DNA from: an uncultured Micrococcus sp.
GTDB lineage: Bacteria; Actinomycetota; Actinomycetes; Actinomycetales; Micrococcaceae
Direction of reading: 5' to 3'
Length of the DNA stretch: 9,743 nucleotides
Assembly (NCBI GenBank): GCA_946222435.1
Contig: CAMIOJ010000060.1
Location: 1 to 9,743 of the forward strand
Part shown: positions 1-5,451 of the stretch, piece after piece
Numbering within the stretch: position 1 is the first letter of the stretch
How the letters are laid out: each line of letters begins with the position of its first letter
Notes under the pieces: generated by a model
Databases searched by the model: none
Seen by the model: only the letters and a program-made list of their open reading frames with translations
What the model was told of the DNA's origin: nothing
Translations under genes and position numbers: made by a program

Positions 1-1
1 C

Positions 2-121
2 CGCCGCACCCTGGACACCCTGGAGGAGACGTTTGCCGCGGAGGGTAGGGTCCAGGCAGAGCTGCTGAGGACCGACGAGCACCGCGAGCGCGTGGCTGCG
101 TTCCTCGGCCGCGGCCGATGA
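2..121 (+). CDS. Enoyl-CoA hydratase/isomerase (crotonase) family protein, C-terminal end only
   Basis: Only the last 39 codons and the TGA stop are in the window; the gene starts upstream. The visible tail reads RRTLDTLEETFAAEGR and then VQAELLRTDEHRERVAAFLG. This matches the usual crotonase C-terminus, an alpha-helical segment in which a phrase like 'E...LLRTxDHREGVxAFLEKR' closes the protein. Family members hydrate or isomerise acyl-CoA thioesters in the cytoplasm, for example in fatty-acid beta-oxidation. The catalytic core is outside the window, so the substrate cannot be judged. The stop codon overlaps the start of the following hydrolase gene as ATGA, suggesting translational coupling and one transcript. 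The family call rests on this short tail alone. Confidence 0.65.
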   Translation, partial: RRTLDTLEETFAAEGRVQAELLRTDEHRERVAAFLGRGR

Positions 122-1311
122 GGCGAGTCGGCATGGAGGGTAGGGGCAGCACACCTGAGGAGGAGGCCACGCGAGCCTCGGGAACAGAGGACCGCTCCGC
201 CGCGTCCCGACGACGGCCCCGCACCTCCGGCGGGTCCGTCCCCCGCCGCCGTGTGCTGGGGTGGGGGATCGGCGCCGTGGTGGCCGCGGTGTTCGCCTGG
301 CTCGCGATGCTCGGACACCGCTGGTTCCAGCGGGAGGTGGTGGGTGTGGGCCCGCGCCGGATCGCCTCCCGTGAGGACATGACGGTCTTCACCGGGTTCC
401 GGTACGCCCAGCAGGCCGGCGAGGGCGGCGTCATGGACGTCTACGTGCCCCGCGGGGACGGGCCGTTCCCCGTGCTCATGTGGACGTTCGGCTCCGGCTG
501 GACCTCGGACCGCGGCAACATCGGCGGCGAGCGCATCGCCGAGGCCATGATCCCGCACGGCTACGCCGTGGCGGCGTTCTCCATCCGCAACTCCGGCCAG
601 GGGCGGTTCCCCTCCCACGTGCACGACGCCAAGGCGGCCGTCCGCTGGCTGCGGGAATACGCCGGAGACCTGAAGCTGGACCGGGAGCGCATCGCGATGG
701 GCGGCAACTCCTCCGGCGGGTGGATCGCCATGATGACCGGCGTGACGGCGGGGCTGCCGCGGTTCGAGGGGCAGGTCGGCGGCGTGTGGGACCGCCCGTC
801 CGACGTGCAGGCGGTGGTGAACTTCTTCGCGCCCATCGACTTCCTGGCCATGGACGGCCAGATGCTCCCGGGCGCCTGCGAGTCCTTCAACGAGGGCCTC
901 GGTATCACCGAGTGCCACTCGGACGCGGACGGCTTCGAGTCCCGCATGCTCGGCGTGCCCGTCCAACAGGCGCCGCAGCTGGTGCACGAGGCCAGCCCGC
1001 GCACCTACGTGGGCCCGCGGACCCCGCCCACGCTGATCGTCCACGGCACCCGGGACACGGTGGTGCCCCACCAGCAGAGCCGGGACCTCTACGACGACCT
1101 GGTCCGTGCGGACGTGCCGAGCATCTTCTACGAGGTGCACGGCGCCGGACACGTCGTCGACCTCACCCGGGACACGGCGGTCACGACCTCCACGGTGCAC
1201 CACCACCGGGTGCCGCTGGCGGGGCGGCGCCTGCACTTCTCCTGGGACGCGGTCGCGGCCTTCCTGGACGAGCAGATGCCGGCCGCACGGCCGGGCGAGG
1301 CGGGCGCCTGA
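118..1311 (+). CDS. Membrane-anchored alpha/beta hydrolase (esterase/lipase-like)
   Basis: This is a 397-residue alpha/beta-hydrolase fold protein. The nucleophile elbow is GNSSG with Ser198, the likely acid is Asp313 in HGTRD, and the likely base is His345 in HGAGH. An oxyanion-type FGSGW motif at residues 124-128 stands where related carboxylesterases often have HGGGW, so the usual His is Phe. About 40 Arg/Ser/Gly-rich residues precede a hydrophobic segment (about 46-66). The preceding PRRRVLG could be read as a twin-arginine motif, so the catalytic domain is probably exported, either anchored by its N-terminus or after cleavage. The ATG overlaps the stop of the upstream crotonase gene by 4 bases, which suggests coupling and supports this start, although Met6 is also possible. 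The substrate cannot be predicted: short-chain ester, acyl or prolyl peptide cleavage all fit. The hydrolase family is certain, the specific function unknown. Confidence 0.85.
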   Translation: MRRVGMEGRGSTPEEEATRASGTEDRSAASRRRPRTSGGSVPRRRVLGWGIGAVVAAVFAWLAMLGHRWFQREVVGVGPRRIASREDMTVFTGFRYAQQAGEGGVMDVYVPRGDGPFPVLMWTFGSGWTSDRGNIGGERIAEAMIPHGYAVAAFSIRNSGQGRFPSHVHDAKAAVRWLREYAGDLKLDRERIAMGGNSSGGWIAMMTGVTAGLPRFEGQVGGVWDRPSDVQAVVNFFAPIDFLAMDGQMLPGACESFNEGLGITECHSDADGFESRMLGVPVQQAPQLVHEASPRTYVGPRTPPTLIVHGTRDTVVPHQQSRDLYDDLVRADVPSIFYEVHGAGHVVDLTRDTAVTTSTVHHHRVPLAGRRLHFSWDAVAAFLDEQMPAARPGEAGA

Positions 1312-1390
1312 CGGGCGCGGCCGTCGTCGGGAGGCCGCTGACACGGAGGTGGGCGGAACGTGGGCGGGCGCCGGTCCCCCACGCATGACG

Positions 1391-1432
1391 AAGGCCCCGG
1401 GAACCGCATGTTCCTGCGGTTCCCGGGGCCTT
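1391..1432. terminator. Bidirectional intrinsic terminator hairpin between the hydrolase gene and tRNA-Ser
   Basis: A perfect 18-bp inverted repeat (left arm 1391-1408, AAGGCCCCGGGAACCGCA; right arm 1415-1432) encloses a 6-base loop. Each arm ends in TT when read outward, with no longer T tract. It lies 79 bases after the hydrolase stop and 6 bases beyond the encoded CCA end of the minus-strand tRNA-Ser, so it can end transcripts from both convergent units. Confidence 0.85.
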
Positions 1433-1438
1433 GTCAGG

Positions 1439-1529
1439 TGGCGGTGACGGTGGGATTTGAACCCACGGTACGGGGTTACCGTACACAGCATTTCGAGTGC
1501 TGCACCTTCGGCCGCTCGGACACGTCACC
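1439..1529 (-). tRNA. tRNA-Ser (anticodon CGA)
   Basis: The minus strand folds as a class II tRNA. The acceptor arms are GGTGACG (1529-1523) and CGTCACC (1449-1443), with discriminator G at 1442 and an encoded CCA at 1441-1439. The anticodon stem is CAGCA/TGCTG with the loop CTCGAAA at 1497-1491, giving anticodon CGA, which reads UCG serine codons. A long variable arm (ACGGTA paired with TACCGT around a 6-base loop) and the TGGGTTCAAATCCCA T-arm support serine. UCG is a common serine codon in a high-GC genome, so the gene is expected to matter. It is followed by the hairpin at 1391-1432 and preceded by its own promoter. Confidence 0.96.
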
Positions 1530-1539
1530 AGACTGGTGC

Positions 1540-1569
1540 AGACTACCCGAGACCCTGTGCCGATCCCAA
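1540..1569 (-). promoter_or_regulatory. Promoter of tRNA-Ser
   Basis: On the minus strand TTGGGA (1569-1564) and TAGTCT (1545-1540) are separated by 18 bases, resembling a sigma70/SigA-type -35 and -10. Transcription would start near 1533, a few bases before the mature tRNA 5' end at 1529. It lies in the 67-base gap after tadA, so the tRNA need not depend on tadA transcription. Inferred from spacing and consensus only. Confidence 0.6.
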
Positions 1570-1596
1570 ACCGGGAGTCCCGGTGGGCGGTGCCGT

Positions 1597-2100
1597 TCAG
1601 CCGCGGCGGGCCGCGAAGAACTCCTGCAGGATCGCGGCGCACTCGGCCTCGCGGACGCCCGCACGGACCTCGGCCTGGTGGTTGAAGCGTGGGTCCCGGA
1701 GCACGTCCACCACGGAGCCGCAGGCGCCGGCCTTCGGGTCCCAGGCGCCGAAGACCACGCGGGGGACACGGGCCAGCAGGACGGCTCCGGCGCACATGGG
1801 GCAGGGCTCGAGGCTGACCACCAGGGTGCAGTCCTCCAGGCGCCAGCCGTCGCCCTCCCCGGCGGCCCGCCGTGCGGCCACGGCCCGGCGCAGGGCGAGG
1901 ACCTCGGCGTGGGCGGTGGGGTCGTGGGCCTGCTCGCGCTCGTTCCCGGCGGAGGCGATCACCTCGCCGTCCGGGCCTACGACGACGGCCCCGATCGGCA
2001 CGTCTCCCGCCTCGCCTGCCGCACGGGCCGCCTCGAGGGCGGCGCCCATCCAGGCGTGCTCGGCCAGGCGCTCGCCGGCGGGGAGACAGGAGTCGGTCAC
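1597..2100 (-). CDS. tadA: tRNA-specific adenosine deaminase TadA
   Basis: This 167-residue protein is a TadA-type zinc deaminase that converts A34 to inosine in the wobble position of tRNA-Arg(ACG) in the cytoplasm. The zinc and catalytic signature is complete: HAE at residues 64-66 (His64 ligand, Glu66 proton shuttle) and PCPMC with Cys100 and Cys103. The N-terminal DVPIGAVVV, the AGNERE loop and the WDPKAGACGS segment after the zinc site are typical of TadA rather than cytidine or guanine deaminase. The frame stays open to 2223, but that extension would run into upp on the other strand. I chose the GTG at 2100 because a TACGCT -10 box ends 6 bases upstream, as for leaderless mRNA; an ATG at 2049 would cut into the usual N-terminus. 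A tRNA-Arg(ACG), its expected substrate, lies at 9404-9480. Confidence 0.93.
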   Translation of the reverse strand: MTDSCLPAGERLAEHAWMGAALEAARAAGEAGDVPIGAVVVGPDGEVIASAGNEREQAHDPTAHAEVLALRRAVAARRAAGEGDGWRLEDCTLVVSLEPCPMCAGAVLLARVPRVVFGAWDPKAGACGSVVDVLRDPRFNHQAEVRAGVREAECAAILQEFFAARRG

Positions 2101-2106
2101 CTCTCC

Positions 2107-2112
2107 AGCGTA
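2107..2112 (-). promoter_or_regulatory. -10 box for leaderless tadA
   Basis: TACGCT on the minus strand ends 6 bases before the GTG start of tadA. This spacing places transcription initiation at or next to the start codon. No convincing -35 is seen, which is common in actinobacterial promoters. Confidence 0.45.
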
Positions 2113-2171
2113 CGGGCCGCACGTGCGTGCGCCGGCGCCTGGCGGGCCGCCGGCGTCCGAGGGCCGCCCGG

Positions 2172-2177
2172 TAGATT
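2172..2177 (+). promoter_or_regulatory. -10 box for leaderless upp
   Basis: TAGATT lies 7 bases before the upp ATG and no Shine-Dalgarno sequence is present between them. This is the classic arrangement of a leaderless actinobacterial transcript beginning at the A of ATG. With 2107-2112 it forms a divergent promoter pair in the 84-base gap between tadA and upp. Confidence 0.55.
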
Positions 2178-2184
2178 GGGGGCC

Positions 2185-2820
2185 ATGCGCGTACATGTCG
2201 TCGACCACCCCCTGGTGGCCCACAAGCTCACGATCCTGCGGGACAAGACCACCCCGTCCATGATCTTCCGTCAGCTCACCGAGGAGCTCGTCATGCTACT
2301 CGGCTACGAGGCCACCCGCGGCGTGGCCGTGGAGCCGGTGGACATCGAGACCCCGGTCGCGGCGATGACCGGCACCCGGCTGAAGCGGCCCCGTCCGCTG
2401 ATCGTCCCGATCCTCCGTGCCGGCCTCGGCATGCTCGAGGGCATGGTCAAGATGGCGCCCTCCGCCGAGGTGGGCTTCCTCGGGATGGCCCGCAACGAGG
2501 AGACGCTGGACATCGTCACCTACGCAGAGCGCCTGCCGAACGACCTCACGGGCCGCCACGTGATCGTGCTGGACCCGATGCTCGCGACCGGCGGCACGCT
2601 GATCGAGGCGATCCGCTTCCTCTACGAGCGCGGGGCAGAGAAGGTCACCTGCGTCTGCCTGCTCGCCGCCCCGGAGGGCATCGAGCGCCTGGAGAAGGGC
2701 ATCGAGGACCTCGAGGTGGACCTGTACCTCGCCGCGATCGACGAGCGGCTCAACGAGAAGTCCTACATCGTCCCGGGCCTGGGCGATGCCGGCGACCGCC
2801 TCTACGGTCTCGCCGAGTGA
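2185..2820 (+). CDS. upp: Uracil phosphoribosyltransferase
   Basis: This 211-residue cytoplasmic enzyme makes UMP from uracil and PRPP in pyrimidine salvage. The PRPP-binding loop is VLDPMLATGGT (residues 128-138), and the C-terminal uracil-binding stretch YIVPGLGDAGDRLYG (194-208) is diagnostic for UPRT. The N-terminal HPLVAHKLTILRD and the PILRAGLGM segment (75-83) also match the family, and the length is normal. The frame is open far upstream (from 1360), but homology begins exactly at this ATG, which also follows a -10 box by 7 bases, so a leaderless start is preferred. A stem-loop at 2914-2955 probably ends the transcript. The neighbouring divergent tadA is functionally unrelated apart from nucleotide-deaminase chemistry. 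Confidence 0.97.
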   Translation: MRVHVVDHPLVAHKLTILRDKTTPSMIFRQLTEELVMLLGYEATRGVAVEPVDIETPVAAMTGTRLKRPRPLIVPILRAGLGMLEGMVKMAPSAEVGFLGMARNEETLDIVTYAERLPNDLTGRHVIVLDPMLATGGTLIEAIRFLYERGAEKVTCVCLLAAPEGIERLEKGIEDLEVDLYLAAIDERLNEKSYIVPGLGDAGDRLYGLAE

Positions 2821-2864
2821 ACGGGACCGCCGTGGCCGAGGGAGCCTGCATGACGTAGCGCCGT

Positions 2865-2876
2865 CGTCACATGACG
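2865..2876. promoter_or_regulatory. Palindrome CGTCA-CA-TGACG
   Basis: Two 5-base arms, CGTCA and TGACG, flank CA just after upp. Its core GTCACATGAC is the exact reverse complement of the core GTCATGTGAC at 3171-3180. It could be a protein-binding site; the regulator is unknown. Confidence 0.25.
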
Positions 2877-2913
2877 GCCGAATGTGTCGTCCATCCAGTG
2901 GACCCAGGCCCCG

Positions 2914-2955
2914 GCAGAAACGGTCTCGCACCAGCAAGGCGCGGGGCCGTTCTGC
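2914..2955 (+). terminator. Probable intrinsic terminator of upp
   Basis: Bases 2914-2929 pair with 2941-2955 to give a 15-bp stem with one bulged A (2918) and two G-U pairs, closing an 11-base loop. The right arm ends CCGTTCTGC and is followed by ATTCC, not a T tract. It begins 93 bases after the upp stop, and GC-rich stems without a T run are the other terminator type in this window. The G-U pairs favour function in the plus-strand transcript. Confidence 0.5.
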
Positions 2956-2958
2956 ATT

Positions 2959-2980
2959 CCGATGCATAAAACATCGGTTT
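2959..2980 (+). terminator. Small hairpin followed by TTT, possible second terminator
   Basis: CCGATG (2959-2964) and CATCGG (2972-2977) form a perfect 6-bp stem around an A-rich 7-base loop, followed directly by TTT. It sits just after the larger stem at 2914-2955 and could be a weak back-up terminator. The short stem leaves this uncertain. Confidence 0.25.
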
Positions 2981-3107
2981 CATCGACCGGAACGAGGGCG
3001 GCTCTTCGGGGAATCCACCTGTCGAGCCGAGAATGCCGCTACCGTCCGCCTGGAGGGTTATGCGATGCACCGAATAGTGCGCTTCGTCACAAATAATCCC
3101 CGAGCGA

Positions 3108-3120
3108 CTCACTATGTGAG
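3108..3120. promoter_or_regulatory. Palindrome CTCAC-TAT-GTGAG upstream of the winged-helix regulator
   Basis: Perfect 5-base arms flank a 3-base centre in a locally AT-rich stretch. It lies 124 bases before the regulator start and about 11 bases upstream of a possible -35. The position suits an operator, but no known consensus is matched. Confidence 0.3.
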
Positions 3121-3123
3121 ACA

Positions 3124-3159
3124 AACCCGCTTGTGTTACTTGCGGGTTCCCCGTATGAC
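3124..3159 (+). promoter_or_regulatory. Candidate promoter and hairpin of the winged-helix regulator
   Basis: TTGTGT (3131-3136) and TATGAC (3154-3159) are spaced by 17 bases and could form a -35/-10 pair, giving a 5' leader of roughly 78 bases. AACCCGC (3124-3130) and GCGGGTT (3142-3148) form a 7-bp inverted repeat that spans the supposed -35, so protein binding or a hairpin here could compete with RNA polymerase. The -10 is a poor match to consensus. Confidence 0.3.
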
Positions 3160-3169
3160 GACACATTCT

Positions 3170-3181
3170 TGTCATGTGACA
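3170..3181. promoter_or_regulatory. Palindrome TGTCA-TG-TGACA at the predicted transcription start
   Basis: A perfect inverted repeat with 5-base arms lies 10 bases after the candidate -10 box, where a bound repressor would block transcription. Its core is shared with the palindrome at 2865-2876. This could be an autoregulatory site for the regulator encoded just downstream, but that is inference. Confidence 0.3.
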
Positions 3182-3243
3182 CGGGCGCGGGCTTCGTCCG
3201 GCGCCCCCACCATCACCCCGTCACGTCGAGGAGAGCAGTCCCC

Positions 3244-4014
3244 ATGGGCGACACCGCAGGCTACGTTCACATCTCGGTCCGGAACGCGCAGCGCCGAGCT
3301 GCCATGAACTCCCAGACCCCGAACCTGCGCCTGGCTTCCTCCCATGACGCCCATCCGTCCACCCACCCCACGGCCGTCCTGGCCCCGCGCGGCGGCGGTC
3401 CCCAGCCGGTGTCCCGGGAGAACGAGGCGCGCGGCTTCGTGCTCTACGTCGGCATGGACGAGCTGTCCGCCTCGGCGGCCGGCACCTCGCTGACCCGCCT
3501 GGCCAACGAGCTGCGCCACTACGTGGAGTCCCTGGTGCCGGGCGCCGAGTCCCACGCCGCCGTGGCCATCGCCCCGTCCGGCGCAGAGGGCTCGGACCTG
3601 GAGGTGGTCCGCCAGGTCCTCGGCGACCCGACCATCCAGTCCGCCGTCCGCCCCGAGCTCGCCCAGGCTCCGGCCCCGGTGTCCACGCGCCAGCCGGGTA
3701 TCCTCATCGACCTGTCCCGCCGCGAGGTGCAGCTGGACGGCGAGTCGCTGAACCTGACCTTCAAGGAGTTCGAGCTCCTCAACTACCTCGTGGAGAACGA
3801 CGAGCGCACCGTGGGCCGCGAGGAGCTGCTCGAGGCCCTCTGGAAGAACTCGGACGAGACCCCGAACGAGCGCACCATCGACGTGCACATCCGCCGTCTG
3901 CGCGCGAAGCTCGGCCGCCTCTCCAGCACCGTCCGCACGGTGCGCGGCCAGGGCTACCGCTTCTACCGCCACCCCGAGGTGGTCGTGTGGGCGGCTCCGG
4001 AGTACAGCATCTGA
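3244..4014 (+). CDS. Receiver-less OmpR/PhoB-type winged-helix transcriptional regulator
   Basis: This 256-residue protein has a C-terminal Trans_reg_C winged-helix domain at about 152-241. The features are the LTFKEFELLNYLVEN helix, the recognition-helix region NERTIDVHIRRLRAKLG, and the wing VRTVRGQGYRFY. Such domains bind direct repeats and contact RNA polymerase. The N-terminal 150 residues are not a response-regulator receiver: no phosphorylatable Asp context is seen, and residues 63-140 (GFVLYVGMDE onward, with VESLVPGAESHAAVAI) form a separate conserved-looking domain of unknown role. I recall homologues in Arthrobacter and relatives ending in the same WAAPEYSI tail. The ATG at 3244 has GAGGAG 10 bases upstream; the upstream in-frame extension lies in the intergenic region. 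Signal input must be non-canonical or absent. Target genes are unknown. Confidence 0.85.
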   Translation: MGDTAGYVHISVRNAQRRAAMNSQTPNLRLASSHDAHPSTHPTAVLAPRGGGPQPVSRENEARGFVLYVGMDELSASAAGTSLTRLANELRHYVESLVPGAESHAAVAIAPSGAEGSDLEVVRQVLGDPTIQSAVRPELAQAPAPVSTRQPGILIDLSRREVQLDGESLNLTFKEFELLNYLVENDERTVGREELLEALWKNSDETPNERTIDVHIRRLRAKLGRLSSTVRTVRGQGYRFYRHPEVVVWAAPEYSI

Positions 4015-4050
4015 CCCGCTCGGCGCCGCCCGCCGGCGGCCCGTCCCGAC

Positions 4051-4084
4051 GACGGCCCCTCACCTGCACGGTTGAGGGGCCGTC
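4051..4084 (+). terminator. Intrinsic terminator of the winged-helix regulator gene
   Basis: GACGGCCCCTCA (4051-4062) and TGAGGGGCCGTC (4073-4084) form a perfect 12-bp stem around a 10-base loop, 36 bases after the regulator stop. It is followed by TCTCGCGTT, not a clean T run. The symmetric stem could work in both directions. Confidence 0.8.
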
Positions 4085-4088
4085 TCGC

Positions 4089-4307
4089 GTTCGAGGGAGT
4101 GGGATCAGCGGGGTCCTCGGGACCGGGCCTCCCGTCCGGGCGCAGCCGACTCGTGAGCATGTGGACGATGGTGCCGTGGTCCGCGGTCCTCTCGTCCATG
4201 CGGAGCGTCACCTCCGAGAGCCTGGAGCGGGCGGGTCGGCTCGTCCTCTGCTCACCATCGGTGACGATCCGGCCGAAGGGGTCGCCCCCGGCATCTCGGC
4301 CCGGCAA
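4089..4307 (-). pseudogene. Possible gene remnant with coding-like composition, unidentified
   Basis: The 385-base gap between the regulator and the M23 gene is not empty of signal. In one minus-strand frame the stretch 4268-4128 has about 62%, 55% and 91% G/C at codon positions 1, 2 and 3 by my hand count of 47 codons, the pattern of true genes here. It encodes a charged segment, SEVTLRMDERTADHG followed by TIVHMLTSRLRPDG, that looks like a protein, whereas the plus-strand reading has the reversed position-1/position-2 bias. I see no good start (a TTG at 4307 without a ribosome binding site), and no stop until 3963, past the terminator hairpin and inside the regulator gene. A decayed or truncated fragment is therefore more likely than an active gene. 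I do not recognise the family. Confidence 0.25.
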
Positions 4308-4314
4308 TGGTGAG
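4251..4314. repeat. Spaced inverted repeat upstream of the M23 gene
   Basis: CTCACCAT (4251-4258) and ATGGTGAG (4307-4314) are perfect 8-base inverted copies 48 bases apart, ending 85 bases before the M23 start. They could pair in a leader RNA or be a pair of protein sites. I could not find a promoter for the M23 gene by eye, so their relation to transcription is unclear. Confidence 0.3.
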
Positions 4315-4399
4315 GGAGGCCACTGACTCGGCAGGCTTCTCCGGCGACCGGTCGGAGTCGCACGCTCCTGCATGAGGGCCTCACCACAGGAGGGACATC

Positions 4400-5404
4400 A
4401 TGACCGACACGACTTCGACCCCGCGCTCCCGCCGACTCTCCACCGCCACCGGCCTCGCCGCCGCCGTGGGACTGGCCGCAGGCCTGTTCACCGTCGGCGC
4501 ACCGGCCCAGGCGGAGAACGGCGCGATGATCATGCCGGCCTCCGGCACGATCACCGGCACCACCAAGGGCTACTGCCGCAGCGGCAACGAGCACAGCGGC
4601 TTCGACATCGCGGCGGCCACCGGGACGCCGATCTACGCGGCAGCCCCGGGCACGGTCACCGATGTGGCGTACCGGTCCGGCGATGCGGGCTATCGTGTGA
4701 AGATCGACCACGGCAACGGCTGGGAGACCCGGTACTCCCACATGAACACGTGGCCGAGCGTCAAGGAGGGCCAGCGGGTCGGTCAAGGCACCTACCTGGG
4801 GCCGGTCGGCAGCACCGGCAACTCGACCGGACCGCACCTGCACTTCGCCATCAACAAGGATGGTGCGAAGGTGACCGACGCGAGCCTCGTCGACGACTTC
4901 GTCTGCGGTTCGCATGTCTCCGCCAAGCGGACCATCAACTACTCCTTCCCCGGCCTGTCCGCCAGTACCCCCGTGTCCTCGGCGTATCCGAAGATCCGTC
5001 AGGGGGATTCGGGTACGGCGGTGAAGAACGCGCAGGTGCTGCTGACGGCCGCGGGCCACCCGGTGGAGCAGGACGGGAAGTTCGGTTCCGAGACGCTGGC
5101 GGCGGTCAAGGCCTTCCAGTCCAAGGTCGGCACGTCTGCCGACGGCGTGGTGGGTCCGAAGACGTGGGGCGCCCTGGTGACCGCACGGGCCACGGGCGAG
5201 AAGCTGCGCACGGGTTCGGAGGGTGCCCAGGTCAAGATCCTGCAGCGGGGTCTGAACGCGACGCTGGGCGAGGACCTGGTCATCGACGGGAAGTTCGGTT
5301 CGGCGACTACCTCGGCGGTGAAGCGGTACCAGTCCTCCCGCGGGCTGTCCGTGGACGGCGTGGTGGGGCCGGCGACCTGGGGCGCGCTCAAGGGTGGCCG
5401 ATGA
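4400..5404 (+). CDS. Secreted M23 family metallo-endopeptidase with two C-terminal PG_binding_1 domains
   Basis: This 334-residue exported protein should cut peptide bonds in peptidoglycan. A signal peptide spans about 1-38: an Arg-rich start, a hydrophobic core GLAAAVGLAAGLF, and cleavage after APAQA. The M23 domain (about 40-160) follows directly. Zinc ligands are His65 and Asp69 in HSGFD and His148 in HLHF; His114 (YSHM) and His146 are the catalytic histidines. Cys59 and Cys169, the only mature cysteines, may form a disulfide. Residues 196-259 and 267-330 are two PG_binding_1 repeats, each with DGKFGS and DGVVGPxTWGAL, that would hold the enzyme on the wall. AGGAGG at 4388-4393 lies 6 bases before the ATG. 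The next gene starts 47 bases after the stop with no terminator between, so the pair probably forms an operon. The 3' end is a near-identical repeat of the next gene. The exact bond cleaved is not predictable; self-remodelling or killing of other bacteria both fit. Confidence 0.92.
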   Translation: MTDTTSTPRSRRLSTATGLAAAVGLAAGLFTVGAPAQAENGAMIMPASGTITGTTKGYCRSGNEHSGFDIAAATGTPIYAAAPGTVTDVAYRSGDAGYRVKIDHGNGWETRYSHMNTWPSVKEGQRVGQGTYLGPVGSTGNSTGPHLHFAINKDGAKVTDASLVDDFVCGSHVSAKRTINYSFPGLSASTPVSSAYPKIRQGDSGTAVKNAQVLLTAAGHPVEQDGKFGSETLAAVKAFQSKVGTSADGVVGPKTWGALVTARATGEKLRTGSEGAQVKILQRGLNATLGEDLVIDGKFGSATTSAVKRYQSSRGLSVDGVVGPATWGALKGGR

Positions 5405-5415
5405 GGCGCGGCGCA
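4979..5415. repeat. 437-bp direct repeat, copy 1 (3' end of the M23 gene)
   Basis: Every base of 4979-5415 matches 6157-6593 at an offset of 1178 except position 5383 (C here, A in copy 2). The one difference is synonymous (GGC versus GGA, both Gly). The copy encodes both PG_binding_1 domains from SAYPKIRQ on, the stop codon, and 11 bases beyond it. The match breaks off at 4978 and 5416. Confidence 0.98.
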
Positions 5416-5451
5416 GGCACGGCCTGACAACACGGAATGAAGGAGTACACC

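Noticed and set aside
1360..2184. Extended N-terminus of upp, open from 1360
   Set aside because: The extension covers tRNA-Ser and tadA on the other strand and has no UPRT homology; the family N-terminus begins at the ATG at 2185.
2101..2223. Longer TadA starting at 2223
   Set aside because: It would begin inside upp on the opposite strand and add 41 residues not typical of the family; the GTG at 2100 fits the family length and a -10 box.
2907..2948. Alternative stem GGCCCCG/CGGGGCC suggesting a switching RNA after upp
   Set aside because: The longer stem 2914-2955 uses the same right arm and is much more stable, so a simple terminator explains the region.
2867..3307. Small open frames in the upp-regulator gap on both strands
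   Set aside because: They lack the G/C third-position bias of real genes here, have no ribosome binding sites, and cross palindromes and hairpins.
4085..4399. Cyclic di-AMP (ydaO-type) riboswitch before the M23 gene, as found before other actinobacterial wall hydrolase genes
   Set aside because: I looked for the conserved elements as I remember them and could not find them; a covariance-model search would decide.
5437..5451. ATG at 5437 as amidase start
   Set aside because: The AAGGAG ribosome binding site lies inside this 5-codon extension at ideal distance from the ATG at 5452.
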